In this document: one piece after another, positions 1 through 10,309 of the stretch
How positions within the stretch are numbered: position 1 is the first letter of the stretch
Layout: every line of letters starts with the position of its first letter
Notes under the pieces: model-generated
The model's database searches: none
Told to the model about the DNA's origin: nothing
The model's input: only the letters and a program-made list of their open reading frames with translations
Translations under genes and position numbers: made by a program
NCBI RefSeq assembly: GCF_040712315.1
Contig: NC_134024.1
Location: forward strand, 25,990,658-26,054,657
DNA from: Castanea sativa
Taxonomy: Eukaryota; Streptophyta; Magnoliopsida; Fagales; Fagaceae
Length of the DNA stretch: 64,000 nt
Direction of reading: 5' to 3'

Positions 1-177
1 TACCAAACAAAAACCAGTGTAATAAGGATTTATATGTATTTCTACAACGGTTGCTGTGAACACAAGTAATGTATAGACAATGGCAATGACAATAATCATC
101 TATTATGTGGCAGCTAAAATTAGTAAAACCACATGGTAGTTAAATATTTTATTGAGACTTTGAACAAACTTGTTATA

Positions 178-300
178 TATATATATAACAACTACAACAA
201 CAACGACAACAACAGAGTTTTAGTCATAAATATTTTGGGGTCAGCTGCATGTATTATTTCCTCCATTCTATTCTATTCTATTCTATCTGGAGCCATATTC
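178..300 (-). mobile_element. Possible RTE-type LINE 3' end fragment
   Basis: The stretch has an (ACA)n-like tract followed by a segment containing TTTTGGGGTCAGCTGCATG. A (CAA)n tract beside a TTTTGGGGTCGGCT-type block is a pattern I associate with 3' ends of plant RTE LINEs and derived SINEs. No coding sequence remains. It is followed by a short (TTCTA)n run. The assignment rests on resemblance only. Confidence 0.3.
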
Positions 301-971
301 TCTATTACTTTCCTAATTGACATGCCTTTTTTATACCTATAAAGGAAAAAAAAAAGGATAATTGGATGAAACTTATAACATTTTAAACTCCACCTCAAAA
401 AGAATATTACCAATTTATCATACATAAGAGATATAGTTTGTAATAGGCAACTGCTCAAACCATTGTGTACACACTAAAATAAATAGCCAAGTATCTAGTG
501 TTTTGATATAAACTCAAATTCCCACTTCCAAAACAACTAAATATTAACCCAAACTAAATCAAGCTGAAGTTGTCAAAGAGAGAGAGGACCTGTGATGGGA
601 ATTAAAACACCAAAACACATAAGCCAGAATGGATAAGTCAAAAACAGCAAAATGCATCAGCCTAAAACAGAGTTGCGACTTGCAAGAAAGAATCAGAAAT
701 CCACTGTAGACATTGCAAAAAGAATTTAAAAATCCAAGAAAAGAAGATAATTTAAGAAATAGAGAGAGTAATCACCTTTTTGAACGGGAAGGAGACATGC
801 AATGGGAGTAATAGCTTTATGAAAAAGAAGATGAAAGAGGAAGAAGAATTAGAGCAAGAGTAATGGTAGGGTGAGCAATGATGAGGAAGGGGAAGAAGTC
901 AAAAAAGGGAGAGGAAAGGTTGCAATGGTAAGCTGGGGAATGGAATAACCACGAATTGAAGAAGGCAAAAT
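301..971. other. Intergenic, no gene seen
   Basis: AT-rich sequence with A- and GA-rich stretches, the latter clearest around 800-910. The open frames are short, without recognisable domains. It ends at the SINE-like repeat. Confidence 0.5.
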
Positions 972-977
972 TTTATT

Positions 978-1159
978 TGCTAGTGGTTAGAGGCTTGGGA
1001 TGAACTGTAGACCCAGACATCCTGAGTTTGAACCCCACTAGGAGTTCCCCTAGAGTGATACACAGTTCTAGTAGGCGGAGTTAAGTATCTGTAGTTTACT
1101 CCCCAAGGATGGGTCCAAAGGGCCCTGCTTTGGTGAGGTTCCACGTCATCAAAAAAAAA
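978..1159 (+). mobile_element. tRNA-derived SINE-like element
   Basis: The left end carries TAGTGGTTAGAGG, which fits an RNA polymerase III A box, and about 30 bp on GAGTTTGAACCCC fits a B box. The body runs about 180 bp and ends in CCACGTCATC plus a run of nine A. TTTATT occurs just before (972-977) and just after the A tail (1160-1165), consistent with a short TSD. It lies about 240 bp beyond the stop codon of the PPR gene. The family is not named because no comparison was possible. Confidence 0.6.
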
Positions 1160-1396
1160 TTTATTAGTAGTGACGTGGCACCACAAGAGCTTAGCAAATC
1201 AATTGTTAATCCTCTATAATATATTGTATAGATGTCACAATCAACTTATGCCTACATTAGAAGGAAATCACCTCTTCTAGCCTACTGGTGACCAAGTTGC
1301 TTAAAGCAAGACACACTCCAAGAGTAGCACATTTTCTCCCCTATGAAACCATGTGTCCCTTGATTCAAGGGTTATGCTGCCATTAAAGTTTCTTGT

Positions 1397-3442
1397 TCAA
1401 CAATCAGCCCAACTGCAACCAGGATTCTTTTGTATTTGCTTGTCTCTCATCAAATTTCTAATTTGTGCTGATCTTTCCCAGTCTCCAGAGTTGGCAAATA
1501 CGCTCGATAACTGCACATAAGCACCTGAGTTCTCAGGATCAAGCTTTATAATTCTCTCTGCCACCTTCTTCCCAAGAGTCTTATCCCCATGAGCCACACA
1601 GCCTCTCAACACTGATGACCACATGCTTGCATCAGCCTCAAAAGGCATATGTTCTATAAGATTCATTGCTTCCTCAAGGCGACCAGCACGAGCAAAAAGA
1701 TCAACCACGCAAGAGTAATGTTCAATCCCTGGATCAATATGATAGTATGATTTCATTGCATAAAACCATTTATGTCCCTCCTCAACTAGCCCACAATGAT
1801 CACAAGCAGATAGAACTGCCATAAATGTAATATCAGTGGGTCTAACACCAACTTGCCTCATCTCAGCGAACAGATTCAATGCTTCAATTCCATAACCATT
1901 TGTAGCATAACCCATCAACATTGCATTCCAAGAAATTTCATCAAATTTTATCATTCCATCAAAAAGTTTTCGCCCATCGTCAATAAAACCACACTTGCAG
2001 TAAAGATCAACAAGAGAGGTACAAATGATCTGATCAGACTCAAGCCCGATGACAGTAGCTCTAGCAAAAAGCTGTTTGCCAAGTTCAAGTGAAGAGATGC
2101 TGGCACACGCACTGATTGCACTGGCCAAGCTAAACTTGTCCATTCTCAATTTCAACCTACTCATGTCAGACAGTAGATCTAATGCTTCAATTGCACACCC
2201 ATTTTGACTAAGAGCTACTATCATTGAATTCCATGATATCAGGCTTTTGTTTGGCATCATTTTGAAAATGCATTTTGCATCTTCAATTTTTCCACAATTA
2301 GAATACACTGTTATCATAGAATTAAGCAAGATTGTGTCCCAGTATTTGAGCTCACTAAATAATTTGCATGCATCATAAGGGCTTCCACACTTGGAGTATG
2401 CATCAACTAGAGCACTAGCAACTATGACATCATCAATTAACCCAACTTTATAGCCATAAGTATGCATTTGTTTACTATGTCCAAGGGTACCTAAGTTACT
2501 GCTGGCACTCAAAACACTTGCAAGTGTGGAGGAGTCTTCCTGGACTCCATTTCCCCGCATCAGATTGAAGAAAATCAACGCTTCAATTTCCTCATTATTA
2601 TAAACATATCCAGAAATTATTGAATTCCATAACACAACACACGGATCACTTTTGCTATCAAATATTCTTCTTGCATCATTCATTCTACCACAATTTGCAT
2701 ACCCTGAAATCAATGCCGATAGAGAGAAGTCATCCGGTTCCTTCAACATATTCAGAGCATGATTTGCACTATCTGGATCACCACACTTCCCATACATATG
2801 AATTAGAGAACTACTCAAGACCGAATCACATTCCACCTCATCAATGAAAATGTGAGCATGTATTTGCTTGCCACAATCAAGAGCTTCCAAATCACTACAA
2901 GCGCCAATAACTGTTGCCAAAACAAATGTATCGCGATATGATACTTCAGAAGGGTCTGAACTCAAATCCATAAAGAGCTTCATGGCTTCTCTTGCATACC
3001 CATTTTGAGCATAACAATGAATCATCGAATTCCATGCAACCGCATTCCTCTTTGGCATATCATTAAACAAACTCCGAGCAATTTGTAGCTCACCAGCTTT
3101 TGCAAACCCTGAAACCACAACATTCCATGAGTATTCATTCTTGTGGGGCATGGAATCAAACAACTGCAGTGACCTCTTCTTGTTCCCTGATTTCATGTAT
3201 CCCTCTATTATAGTATTCCAAGAGAAACAATTTCTCTCAGGCATATCCTTGAACACTTTCCACGCGTCGCTCAAGCTGCCGCAGCGCACGTACATCTGTA
3301 TAAGGCGGTTTCCAAATGTGAGAGCAGAGTTTATGAGGCCCTTTTTGAGAAAGAGGAGGTGGACCTGTCTTCCCTGATGAATCCAACGGTGGGTGTTACA
3401 GGATTGGAGTAGGCTGGCCAGGGAATGCAAATCAAGATCCAT
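1397..3442 (-). CDS. PPR protein, PLS class with E domain (At1g77010-like)
   Basis: An intact intronless frame of 681 residues. PPR proteins of this class normally act in mitochondria or chloroplasts, binding specific organelle RNAs for editing, splicing or stability. The whole length is built of about 35-residue PPR motifs, with repeated signatures such as SWNTIIEGYMKSGN, WNSMIHCYAQNGYAREA and SACASISSLELGKQ. The C-terminus (about residues 610-681) looks like an E domain ending NPGCSWADC, with no DYW domain. Length and wording closely resemble what I recall of Arabidopsis At1g77010 (about 695 residues, predicted mitochondrial). The start at 3442 has an AAAATGG context and begins MDLDLHSLASLLQSC. 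An obvious long transit peptide is not visible, so targeting is inferred. Orthology is not proven. Confidence 0.93.
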   Translation of the reverse strand: MDLDLHSLASLLQSCNTHRWIHQGRQVHLLFLKKGLINSALTFGNRLIQMYVRCGSLSDAWKVFKDMPERNCFSWNTIIEGYMKSGNKKRSLQLFDSMPHKNEYSWNVVVSGFAKAGELQIARSLFNDMPKRNAVAWNSMIHCYAQNGYAREAMKLFMDLSSDPSEVSYRDTFVLATVIGACSDLEALDCGKQIHAHIFIDEVECDSVLSSSLIHMYGKCGDPDSANHALNMLKEPDDFSLSALISGYANCGRMNDARRIFDSKSDPCVVLWNSIISGYVYNNEEIEALIFFNLMRGNGVQEDSSTLASVLSASSNLGTLGHSKQMHTYGYKVGLIDDVIVASALVDAYSKCGSPYDACKLFSELKYWDTILLNSMITVYSNCGKIEDAKCIFKMMPNKSLISWNSMIVALSQNGCAIEALDLLSDMSRLKLRMDKFSLASAISACASISSLELGKQLFARATVIGLESDQIICTSLVDLYCKCGFIDDGRKLFDGMIKFDEISWNAMLMGYATNGYGIEALNLFAEMRQVGVRPTDITFMAVLSACDHCGLVEEGHKWFYAMKSYYHIDPGIEHYSCVVDLFARAGRLEEAMNLIEHMPFEADASMWSSVLRGCVAHGDKTLGKKVAERIIKLDPENSGAYVQLSSVFANSGDWERSAQIRNLMRDKQIQKNPGCSWADC

Positions 3443-3752
3443 TTTGTAATGAAGACTGGTTCACATACAGTGGACAGTATCCAGAACAGGGTCACATCAC
3501 ATTCACCCTTGAATATGCATTTCCACATCTGCAACATAGGAAATTAAAAAATCAACAAGGCAACCAAGTAAGGTTTGCAAATCCAAACACTCCACTCAGG
3601 CCACCATCATATCAGATAGAGCAATCAACAATTCTTTCAGAAAATCACCCCAATCCAAACATAGAACTTCTCCTTTGACCATCATTCCATGATCTTTTAA
3701 TCCATCCTTTATATCTACCACCCAATTCCTTTTTTTCCCCCAATTAAGGGTT
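3443..3752. other. Upstream region of the PPR gene
   Basis: This interval lies between the PPR start codon and a hAT element and should hold the PPR 5' UTR and promoter (minus-strand gene). No clear TATA box could be assigned. It ends with TAAGGGTT, the target duplication of the neighbouring hAT element. Confidence 0.4.
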
Positions 3753-4532
3753 CAGTGGCGACGCCACTCAGTAGCCAGGGTGTTCCTAGGAACACCCTGG
3801 CTTGAATTTTTTTTTTTTATATATAATAATTTATTTATTTTTTATTTATTTACCCTTAAAAAAAAAAAAAAAAAAACACCCTCAAGCAATATTAGGAACA
3901 CCCTCAAAATTTTTATGCCAAACAAATTTTGAACTAAAAGGCATGCAGAGGCAGGGGTGTGTGCACACATGAGGTGTAAGTTTACGCACAGTGGAGTGTG
4001 TGCTAGACTCCTAATAGTTAGTAAAAAAAAATGAATGAAGCAACTAAACACCAATAATTAATAATTTAATTAACTAATACATTATAAAAGACAAACAAAT
4101 TAAATTATGTTAAACTAAACAAAAATTAATAATTTTATAATTTAATAATTAATGAAACAACAATACAACAAATTATAGTTTATAAAAGACAAACAAATTT
4201 ATGAAACAACTAAACAACAATAATTAATAATTTGATTAATATTTCAAATGAACTTATAGTTTATTGTACCAGTACCTTTGTTCATTAATTTCTTTTCTTT
4301 TTTTTTTCTTTTTATATTTTTTTTCTTTTGAGGTTTTTCGGTGTGCAAAATGCAAATTTGTTTTGGTTTTAAGATTTTTTTTTTTAAGTATAAACTTCAT
4401 GCTTGCCAAATTTTGAATTGCGGCCAATATTTACCGAAATGTCCCGAAACACCCGAAATAGACCGAAATGACCCAAAATTTTTTCAAAGTGAAATAGGAT
4501 CACCCTGAACAAAATTCCTAGAGTCGCCACTG
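3753..4532. mobile_element. Non-autonomous hAT-like element, 8-bp TSD
   Basis: The left end is CAGTGGCGAC and the right end is GTCGCCACTG, a perfect 10-bp terminal inverted repeat. It is flanked by TAAGGGTT at 3745-3752 and 4533-4540, a perfect 8-bp duplication, which is the hAT hallmark. The 780-bp interior encodes no transposase and is AT-rich with homopolymer runs. A perfect 30-bp palindrome lies just inside the left end at 3773-3802, with half-site AGCCAGGGTGTTCCT. Confidence 0.85.
3773..3802. repeat. Perfect 30-bp palindrome inside the hAT element
   Basis: The half-site AGCCAGGGTGTTCCT is followed directly by its reverse complement with no spacer. Related GAACACCCT words recur at 3897-3905 (antisense GGAACACCCTC) and GATCACCCTGAAC near 4499. 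Subterminal repeats of this kind are usual transposase-binding candidates in hAT elements, but that role is inferred. Confidence 0.8.
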
Positions 4533-4540
4533 TAAGGGTT

Positions 4541-6271
4541 TCAAGAATTAAGAGAGCTTCTGACCCAACCTTCATATTTTCAAAATTCTCTGTTCCCAAT
4601 TCTGAAGCAGTCATTTTCCAACGGACTTAAATTGTAAAATTTGTGAAAAGCACTTAAAGCTCCCAAATAACTTTAATGCGATATAACAATTATTCATCAA
4701 ATGGTGATGCTTAAAAAGTTCAGCAACAGGAAGAAGAAACATATTTTGAGCTTATTAAACATACTTTCATTTCTTTAATTAATTTTCAAATTCAGTACCA
4801 AAATATTAGTTCAAGAGGACTTGACCCACTCAAGCTATTCTTCATGCTCATAACACCCACTGTGAGAAAGTGTAGGCAAACTGTTATTCCAAATTCATTA
4901 GAACTTCAAGACACCACAATGCTCATAATAAAGGAGCACATATACAAACAAGTAATCCACATGACACAATTTTCGCTATAGTATATAAACCAATGGACAA
5001 GCTTTCTTTTTCTTTTCTTTTTTTGGCATTTGAGCATGTACTTATAACTCAAATTAGTTTGTATGAAAATTATAATGCTCTTCGAAAACAAAGTTAGAAC
5101 TTCATTAGATAAGATAATGCATCATATCAATCAGAGCATTTTACCAACTATAGTAGCAGAGCAGTATGATAGTTGCAACCTTTGAAATAGAAAGCACAGG
5201 GTCCTTATAAGCAACTGAATAAATAGAATTTATATGGTGAAAGTCAAACATAAGGAAAATTATGAGTCATATATATCACATGTATGCATGCATGCATCAA
5301 CACAAACATGCACACACTCAAGAGTAAGACATGGTTATATAAGCTTGGATCAATGATTGCCCTATAGTTACAATGAGGTTCCACTGCCTTTCTAACTTCA
5401 ATATAAGAGTCCCAAAAGTTGACTATAAAATGATTACAGATTGCATTAGCACTTAAATCTAATAAAACCTGCCATTTCACGAAGGAGAGGAGGGGAAGTA
5501 GACATCTTATCACGAAAAGAGCACTTCAGAATGGAAGCTACTAGCTTGCTATTGGACTTTCATGAACATTCATATATCAAAACTATGTCCAAAGAACAAC
5601 AAATCAAAATCCAACTTATTTTCGTGTAATTTCACTATGTACGCATCATCAATGCTATAGCACTTACCTTAGATCCAATTCAAGCAAAACTGATATTACC
5701 ATGACAAACTGGCTCCAGATTCTTAATACATAATTCGTCCGAGAAATATAAATTTTCATAACCCCCCAAGGCCCCAACTAACCCAATACCAAAATCAAGC
5801 AAAATTAGCATCACCATTCAAAAAAATCCAATGCCAAAGTCCATCAAAATTAACATTTTCACAACAAAGGGCACAAAACGTTAAGCCAAATTCTCAAAAA
5901 TAAGCTTAGCATACATTATTACAGCAAAAAGCTCAAAATTCCAATTATTGCAAGCACCAAAAGGAGCAAAAATTAACATCACAAGAACTAAAAGGAAAAA
6001 GTTGCTAATTCCCAAAGCTCCAATTAGACACATTAACCAGAGTCAAGCAGTCGCAGAATCAACATTACTACAAAAAAAAAAAAAAAAAAAAAAAAAAACA
6101 CTCAGAAATCTGGATAGTCCCAATCAACACTATACCAAAATACAAACAGAATTAATTTAAACCAAAACTAAAAGAATCTAATTTCAATGAATCAAACGAA
6201 AACCCAGTACAAAATTACTTTTTTTTTTTTTTAATAAGAAGATGGGACGAATTTATGGTAAACAGAAAGGC
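4541..6271. other. Intergenic, no gene seen
   Basis: About 1.7 kb of AT-rich sequence without a frame that resembles a protein. It includes a TGCATGCATGCATGCAT stretch near 5282-5297 and a long A run at about 6070-6098. Short open frames here have no domain features. Confidence 0.5.
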
Positions 6272-6306
6272 AAAAAAAAAAAGGTTCTACCTTCCAATCG
6301 GCGGCA
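6272..6306 (+). repeat. Left arm of inverted repeat flanking the tRNA gene
   Basis: A run of A followed by GGTTCTACCTTCCAATCGG and CGGCA. Its reverse complement recurs at 6526-6560 with only a few mismatches. The core TTCCAATCGGCGGCA is identical. The two arms enclose about 220 bp containing the tRNA gene. Confidence 0.75.
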
Positions 6307-6419
6307 AAGAACTTTGTGGAGAGCAGTTGTTGAACATAACTCGACGCTGTTTCGCGGCGCAATACTTTGGGAGCTGAGAGTGGAAGAAGGGTGTAAGACG
6401 TGAGATGGAATTGTGAACC

Positions 6420-6425
6420 AAAAAA
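6420..6425 (-). terminator. Pol III terminator of tRNA-Gly
   Basis: Six A on the plus strand read as TTTTTT four bases past the tRNA 3' end on the minus strand, the normal RNA polymerase III stop signal. Confidence 0.75.
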
Positions 6426-6428
6426 GTT

Positions 6429-6499
6429 TGCACCAGCCGGGAATCGAACCCGGGTCTGTACCGTGGCAGGGTACTATTCTACCACTAGACCACTGGTGC
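6429..6499 (-). tRNA. tRNA-Gly (anticodon GCC)
   Basis: Read on the minus strand the gene begins GCACCAGTGGTCTAGTGG (A box TGGTCTAGTGG) and ends GGGTTCGATTCCCGGCTGGTGC (B box GGTTCGATTCC) plus the discriminator A. The 7-bp acceptor stem GCACCAG/CTGGTGC pairs fully. The anticodon arm is GTACC-CTGCCAC-GGTAC, giving anticodon GCC (plus-strand GGC at 6465-6467). There is no intron and CCA is not encoded, as usual for eukaryotic nuclear tRNA genes. Length is 71 nt including the discriminator. All stems look intact, so it is probably functional. Confidence 0.96.
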
Positions 6500-6525
6500 T
6501 TTATTTTATGCGGTTTTGAGGTTTC

Positions 6526-6560
6526 TGCCGCCGATTGGAAAGTAGCACTTTTTTTTTTTT
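6526..6560 (-). repeat. Right arm of inverted repeat flanking the tRNA gene
   Basis: TGCCGCCGATTGGAA, then AGTAGCAC and a long T run. It is the reverse complement of 6272-6306 with few mismatches, including the homopolymer. It starts 26 bp beyond the tRNA 5' end. Confidence 0.75.
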
Positions 6561-6627
6561 TTTTAATTTATACTCCAGTATTTCAGAAACCAAACACAGC
6601 CAGGCCAACATGAATGAATATAATGTA

Positions 6628-8192
6628 GGCCTAAATACACTTTTAGTCTTTATATTTTGACCGAATTTTTATTTTGGTCTTTACATTTTATTTTTATCAT
6701 TTTTAGTCCCTAAACCAATTAACGCGTGATGTTTAAGTCCTTACCGTCACCCAACTAACAGAAAATGCTGACGTGGTTAACGGAAGCACTGTTTGCACAG
6801 TAAATACTGACGTGTTCATTAAAATAATATTAAAAATGCTGACGTGGCACTGACGTACTAACATGGTAATTAAAATATTATTAAAATTTAAAAAAAAAAC
6901 CTTAAATCTAATTTAATTTTAAAAATAAAATTACTTATCATTAATAATTTTAATAAGAACATTACATCCTGTTCTTCTTGTTCTTCCCAATCAAACCCAG
7001 CAACAAGAACTCAAACTCAGATTACAAGAACACAAACCCAGCAATGACTCAAACCCAGATTACAACAACACAAACCAAAAAAGAAAGAAAAAAAAACAGA
7101 GATTAAACACAAACACAGACCCAAATCACAACAATACAAATGAAAAAAAAAAAATAGAGATCAAAAAATTTATTCACGTTCTTCAACTTGTTCTTCATTT
7201 AATAGCATGACCCACAAGACAAACCCCAGCAAGACCCAAACAGAATGACCGATCTGACTGATCTGAAGAAGAGCGCCGCCGCTTCGGTGGTGGAGGTGGA
7301 CTCATTGGGATCTGAAGAAGAGCGCCGCCGCAAGATCCATCCCTGTCCACCAAAACCCCAAGCCGCCACTCCAAAATCACCCTAAGCCGCCATCCTTATC
7401 TTCTTTGCCTTCGCCTACTACTGTTCACCAACGCCGCCACCCTAGGCAGTAGCTCCCAAACCCACACATCCCTCTCTAATTCTCTTGCCTTCGTCCACTC
7501 TTTCTCTTTTCTGTCTAATCTAAAGGGCCAGTAAGAGAGGAAAAGAAAGCCCACTCTCTCTCTTCACGATCTAATATGAAGGGTCAATAAGAGAGGTAAA
7601 GAGAGAGGGTGAGTTAAAGAGAGAGTCTGAACTTAAACCAGTTTGGAGAGAAAGGGCTTAAGACAGTGGGTTGGGATTTTGATCTAGGTTTGTGGGGTTT
7701 CAAAAGTTTTTTTTTTTTTTTTTTTAATTTTGTGTCTAAAAACTGGTATATTTAATTTTGTGAAAAGAGAGAAGAAGGAATTGACAAAGTCGCAAAGTGG
7801 GAAGAAGAAGAAAAATAAAGAAGAAAAAGAAACTAGGGACGAACATAACATAACAGATCTAAGTTCCCCATTTTTTTTGTTTTTAATTATGTTTTTTTGT
7901 TTTTTATAATTTTTAAAATTGGTAAATTTATTTTTTAAGGTTAGATACTGATGTGGAAGCTGACGTAGATGGACACGTCAGCATTTTTAATATTATTTTA
8001 ATGAACACGTCAGTATTTGCTGTGCAAATAGTGCTTCTGTTAGCCACGTCAGCATTTTCTGTTAGTTGGGTGACGGTAAGGACTTAAACGTCACGCGTTA
8101 ATTGGTTTAGGAACTAAAAGTGGTAAAAATAAAATGTAGGGACCAAAATAGAAATCGGGTCAAAATGTATGGATTAAAAGTGCATTTACGCC
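6628..8192. mobile_element. Mutator-like element with ~220-bp TIRs and 9-bp TSD
   Basis: The left end GGCCTAAATACACTTTTAG and the right end CTAAAAGTGCATTTACGCC (read inward with slight divergence) open terminal inverted repeats of roughly 220 bp (about 6628-6850 and 7965-8192). They share blocks such as AATTAACGCGTGA and AATGCTGACGTGG. TATAATGTA flanks both ends (6619-6627 and 8193-8201), a perfect 9-bp duplication typical of Mutator-like elements. The interior has no transposase. A GC-rich block at 7200-7450 contrasts with the AT-rich ends and may be captured host sequence. Length is 1565 bp. Confidence 0.9.
7200..7450. other. GC-rich internal block of the Mutator-like element
   Basis: Markedly GC-rich compared with its surroundings and containing the phrase GATCTGAAGAAGAGCGCC twice, 55 bp apart (near 7260 and 7315). 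The minus strand is open for 61 codons (7195-7380) with a PPPPPKRRR run, but no protein family was recognised. A Pack-MULE-style captured gene piece is plausible, not shown. Confidence 0.45.
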
Positions 8193-8201
8193 TATAATGT
8201 A

Positions 8202-9083
8202 AGTAAGTATTAACATAAAGGATCTAGACTAGCTGGAAAAACCAGATTTTTTCAGGGTTTGAACCTACCACTTAAGAATCCAATCAAAACTCATGAAAAT
8301 ACCAAAAAAACAGCAAAATCCATGCCAAATCAACCAAACCTATACTAATATGAACAGATTGATATCCAAAAAAATTATCCCAAACTCATCAAAATCACGA
8401 AATCCAAAAATTGGAGAAATAGCAAATCATAAAAGAACAAACCTTGAGTTCGGTGCGGCGGCGCCAACTCCAGAGACCACGTGTGGAGCTCCGGTGCTAA
8501 CTACTAAAAGGAGAGGAGGAATCTGATTTGGGGTTTGTTTGAGACTATCGTGTAGTTTGAGGATTGAAGGTTTATGTGAGCTGTGATTGTGTGTATTAAA
8601 ATGTATTGGCTTTTCATTAAAAGGCTTATGCGGCGCTTTATTATTGGTGGCATAATAGAACAAACCATTCTATTCACAGAAAACTATTAGTCAAATGTTA
8701 ACATGTTAAAGCTTGCTCAGAAACTCTGCTATTTTTTTATATATATAAAAATTAATAATTTGAATTTGTTATAAATTTGGATTACTATATTTTTCAATTA
8801 CAAAATTATTTAGCAGTATGATGAGTATTATGCGAGGGAGAAAGGTTAATAATTTTAATATTTGATACAAGCACATAACATTTATCACACCCCTAACTAT
8901 TTTTGTGATTAAAAAATGTAGTAATTCAAATTTTTAACATATTCAAATTATTAACTTTGTAAACAATGTCTTCTATAATGGTAAACAGTGGCATTAATTT
9001 AAAACGAATAAAACATGAAAAAAAAACCTATATATCATAATTCTTATTGAAGCTACAATGTCTTCTTTTATATTAAAAAAAAT
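8202..9083. other. Intergenic, no gene recognised
   Basis: A GC-richer patch at 8447-8510 (GTGCGGCGGCGCCAACTCC region) stands out from AT-rich flanks and is open on both strands for about 78 codons. No protein family is recognisable. From 8700 onward the sequence is AT-rich and featureless up to the tandem repeat. Confidence 0.4.
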
Positions 9084-9580
9084 TAATGGTATAAATTATA
9101 ATAAAAAAAACATTATATGATCATTTTTTTGGAGTTATTAAAAAGAAGCAAACAATGACATAATTTTTTTTTTTTTAAAGACTTAAAATTTTAGGTTGGC
9201 ATACCTTCTTCATATGAATGATCATGCCAGCTTTAAGAAACTCCTTCTGTTAAAAAACTTGTAAACATGTGAGTCTCTTTACTAAAAGACGGTGTTGTTA
9301 TATATATTGGAAAACAAATCTAAAAAAAAAAAAGTAATGGTATAAATTTAAAAAAAAAAAAAAAACACGTTATATGATTTTTTTAGAGTTATTAAAAAGA
9401 AGTAAACAATAACATAATTTCTTTAAAAAAAAGCTTTAAATTTTTAGGTTGACACACCTTCTTTATATGAATGATCATGCTGCTTTATAAGAAAATCCTT
9501 CTACCAAAAACTTGTAAACTTGTGAGTTTGTTTATCAAAAGACAGTGTTGTTATATATATCGGAAAAAAAATCCAAAGGA
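9084..9580. repeat. Two-unit tandem direct repeat, ~250 bp per unit
   Basis: Unit A (9084-9335) and unit B (9336-9580) both begin AATGGTATAAATT and share GAGTTATTAAAAAGAAG, TATGAATGATCATGC and GTGTTGTTATATATAT in the same order. They differ mostly in A-tract lengths. A third partial match (TTTTAGGTTGACATACC) occurs at about 9676-9700. No coding potential is evident. Confidence 0.7.
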
Positions 9581-9850
9581 AGAAGCAAAAAAAAAAAATT
9601 CCAAAGGTGAAAAAGGACAGAGAAGTTTATTGATATCAAATGAGGATGTTAGAAAATTTTCAGATTGACATACCTAAAAATTTTAGGTTGACATACCTTT
9701 TCCTAGATGAATGGTTGTGTTGTTTCTGTCATAAAATTCTTTGATAAGGTGGTTGCTAATGGTTTTGAATTTGGATGATAACTAATGACACGGTTTAATA
9801 ACTTGAGAGATAGAGTTTATAATTTTATTTTATTTTTAAAAACAACAACA

Positions 9851-9888
9851 ACGTGAGAGGGGGAGGAAGAGAAATTAAACGTGGAGAG

Positions 9889-9931
<43 letters not shown>

Positions 9932-10309
9932 ATGAGAGAGTGGGAGAAAAAAAAAATTGTAGCTAAAATTGAGGAGTTTTTAATTTGGGTGATAACTTAG
10001 AAACTTGAGATATATGTTTAACAAAAAAAAAAAAAAAGAAAAAAAAAAAAAAAGGCAACGTGATATATCATATATGTTAGAGATAGACTTTATAAAAAAA
10101 AAATTTTAAAATGAAAAAATATGAGAGGGGGAGGGAGAAAAAAAAAAGAAGAAGAAGAAGCTATTAGAGTATATTTTTTTAAACGTGGATAGGAAAAAAA
10201 AACAACTTGAGAGAGTGGAAGAAAAGAAAAAGTTGTAGCTGAAATTGAGAAGTTTTTAATTTGGATGATAACTACTTTAGAAACTGGAGATATATGTTTA
10301 ACAAAAAAA
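9851..10309. repeat. Direct repeat pair with long poly(A) tracts
   Basis: Segments 9851-10036 and 10121-10309 share GAGAGGGGGAG, GAGAGAGTGG, GTAGCTRAAATTGAG, GAGTTTTTAATTTGG and GATATATGTTTAACAAAAA in the same order. A run of about 40 A lies at 9890-9930. The duplication has diverged and is non-coding. Confidence 0.65.

Noticed and set aside
978..1060. tRNA gene suggested by A- and B-box words
   Set aside because: No acceptor or anticodon stem can be folded and a poly(A) tail follows, so it is a SINE-like repeat and not a tRNA.
8293..8663. Overlapping 77- and 78-codon frames around a GC-rich patch
   Set aside because: No conserved motif, and open frames on both strands point to base composition effects. 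Noted only as intergenic.
9084..9580. CRISPR-like or satellite array
   Set aside because: There are only two long units plus a partial third, without regular short repeats or spacers, in a plant nuclear context.
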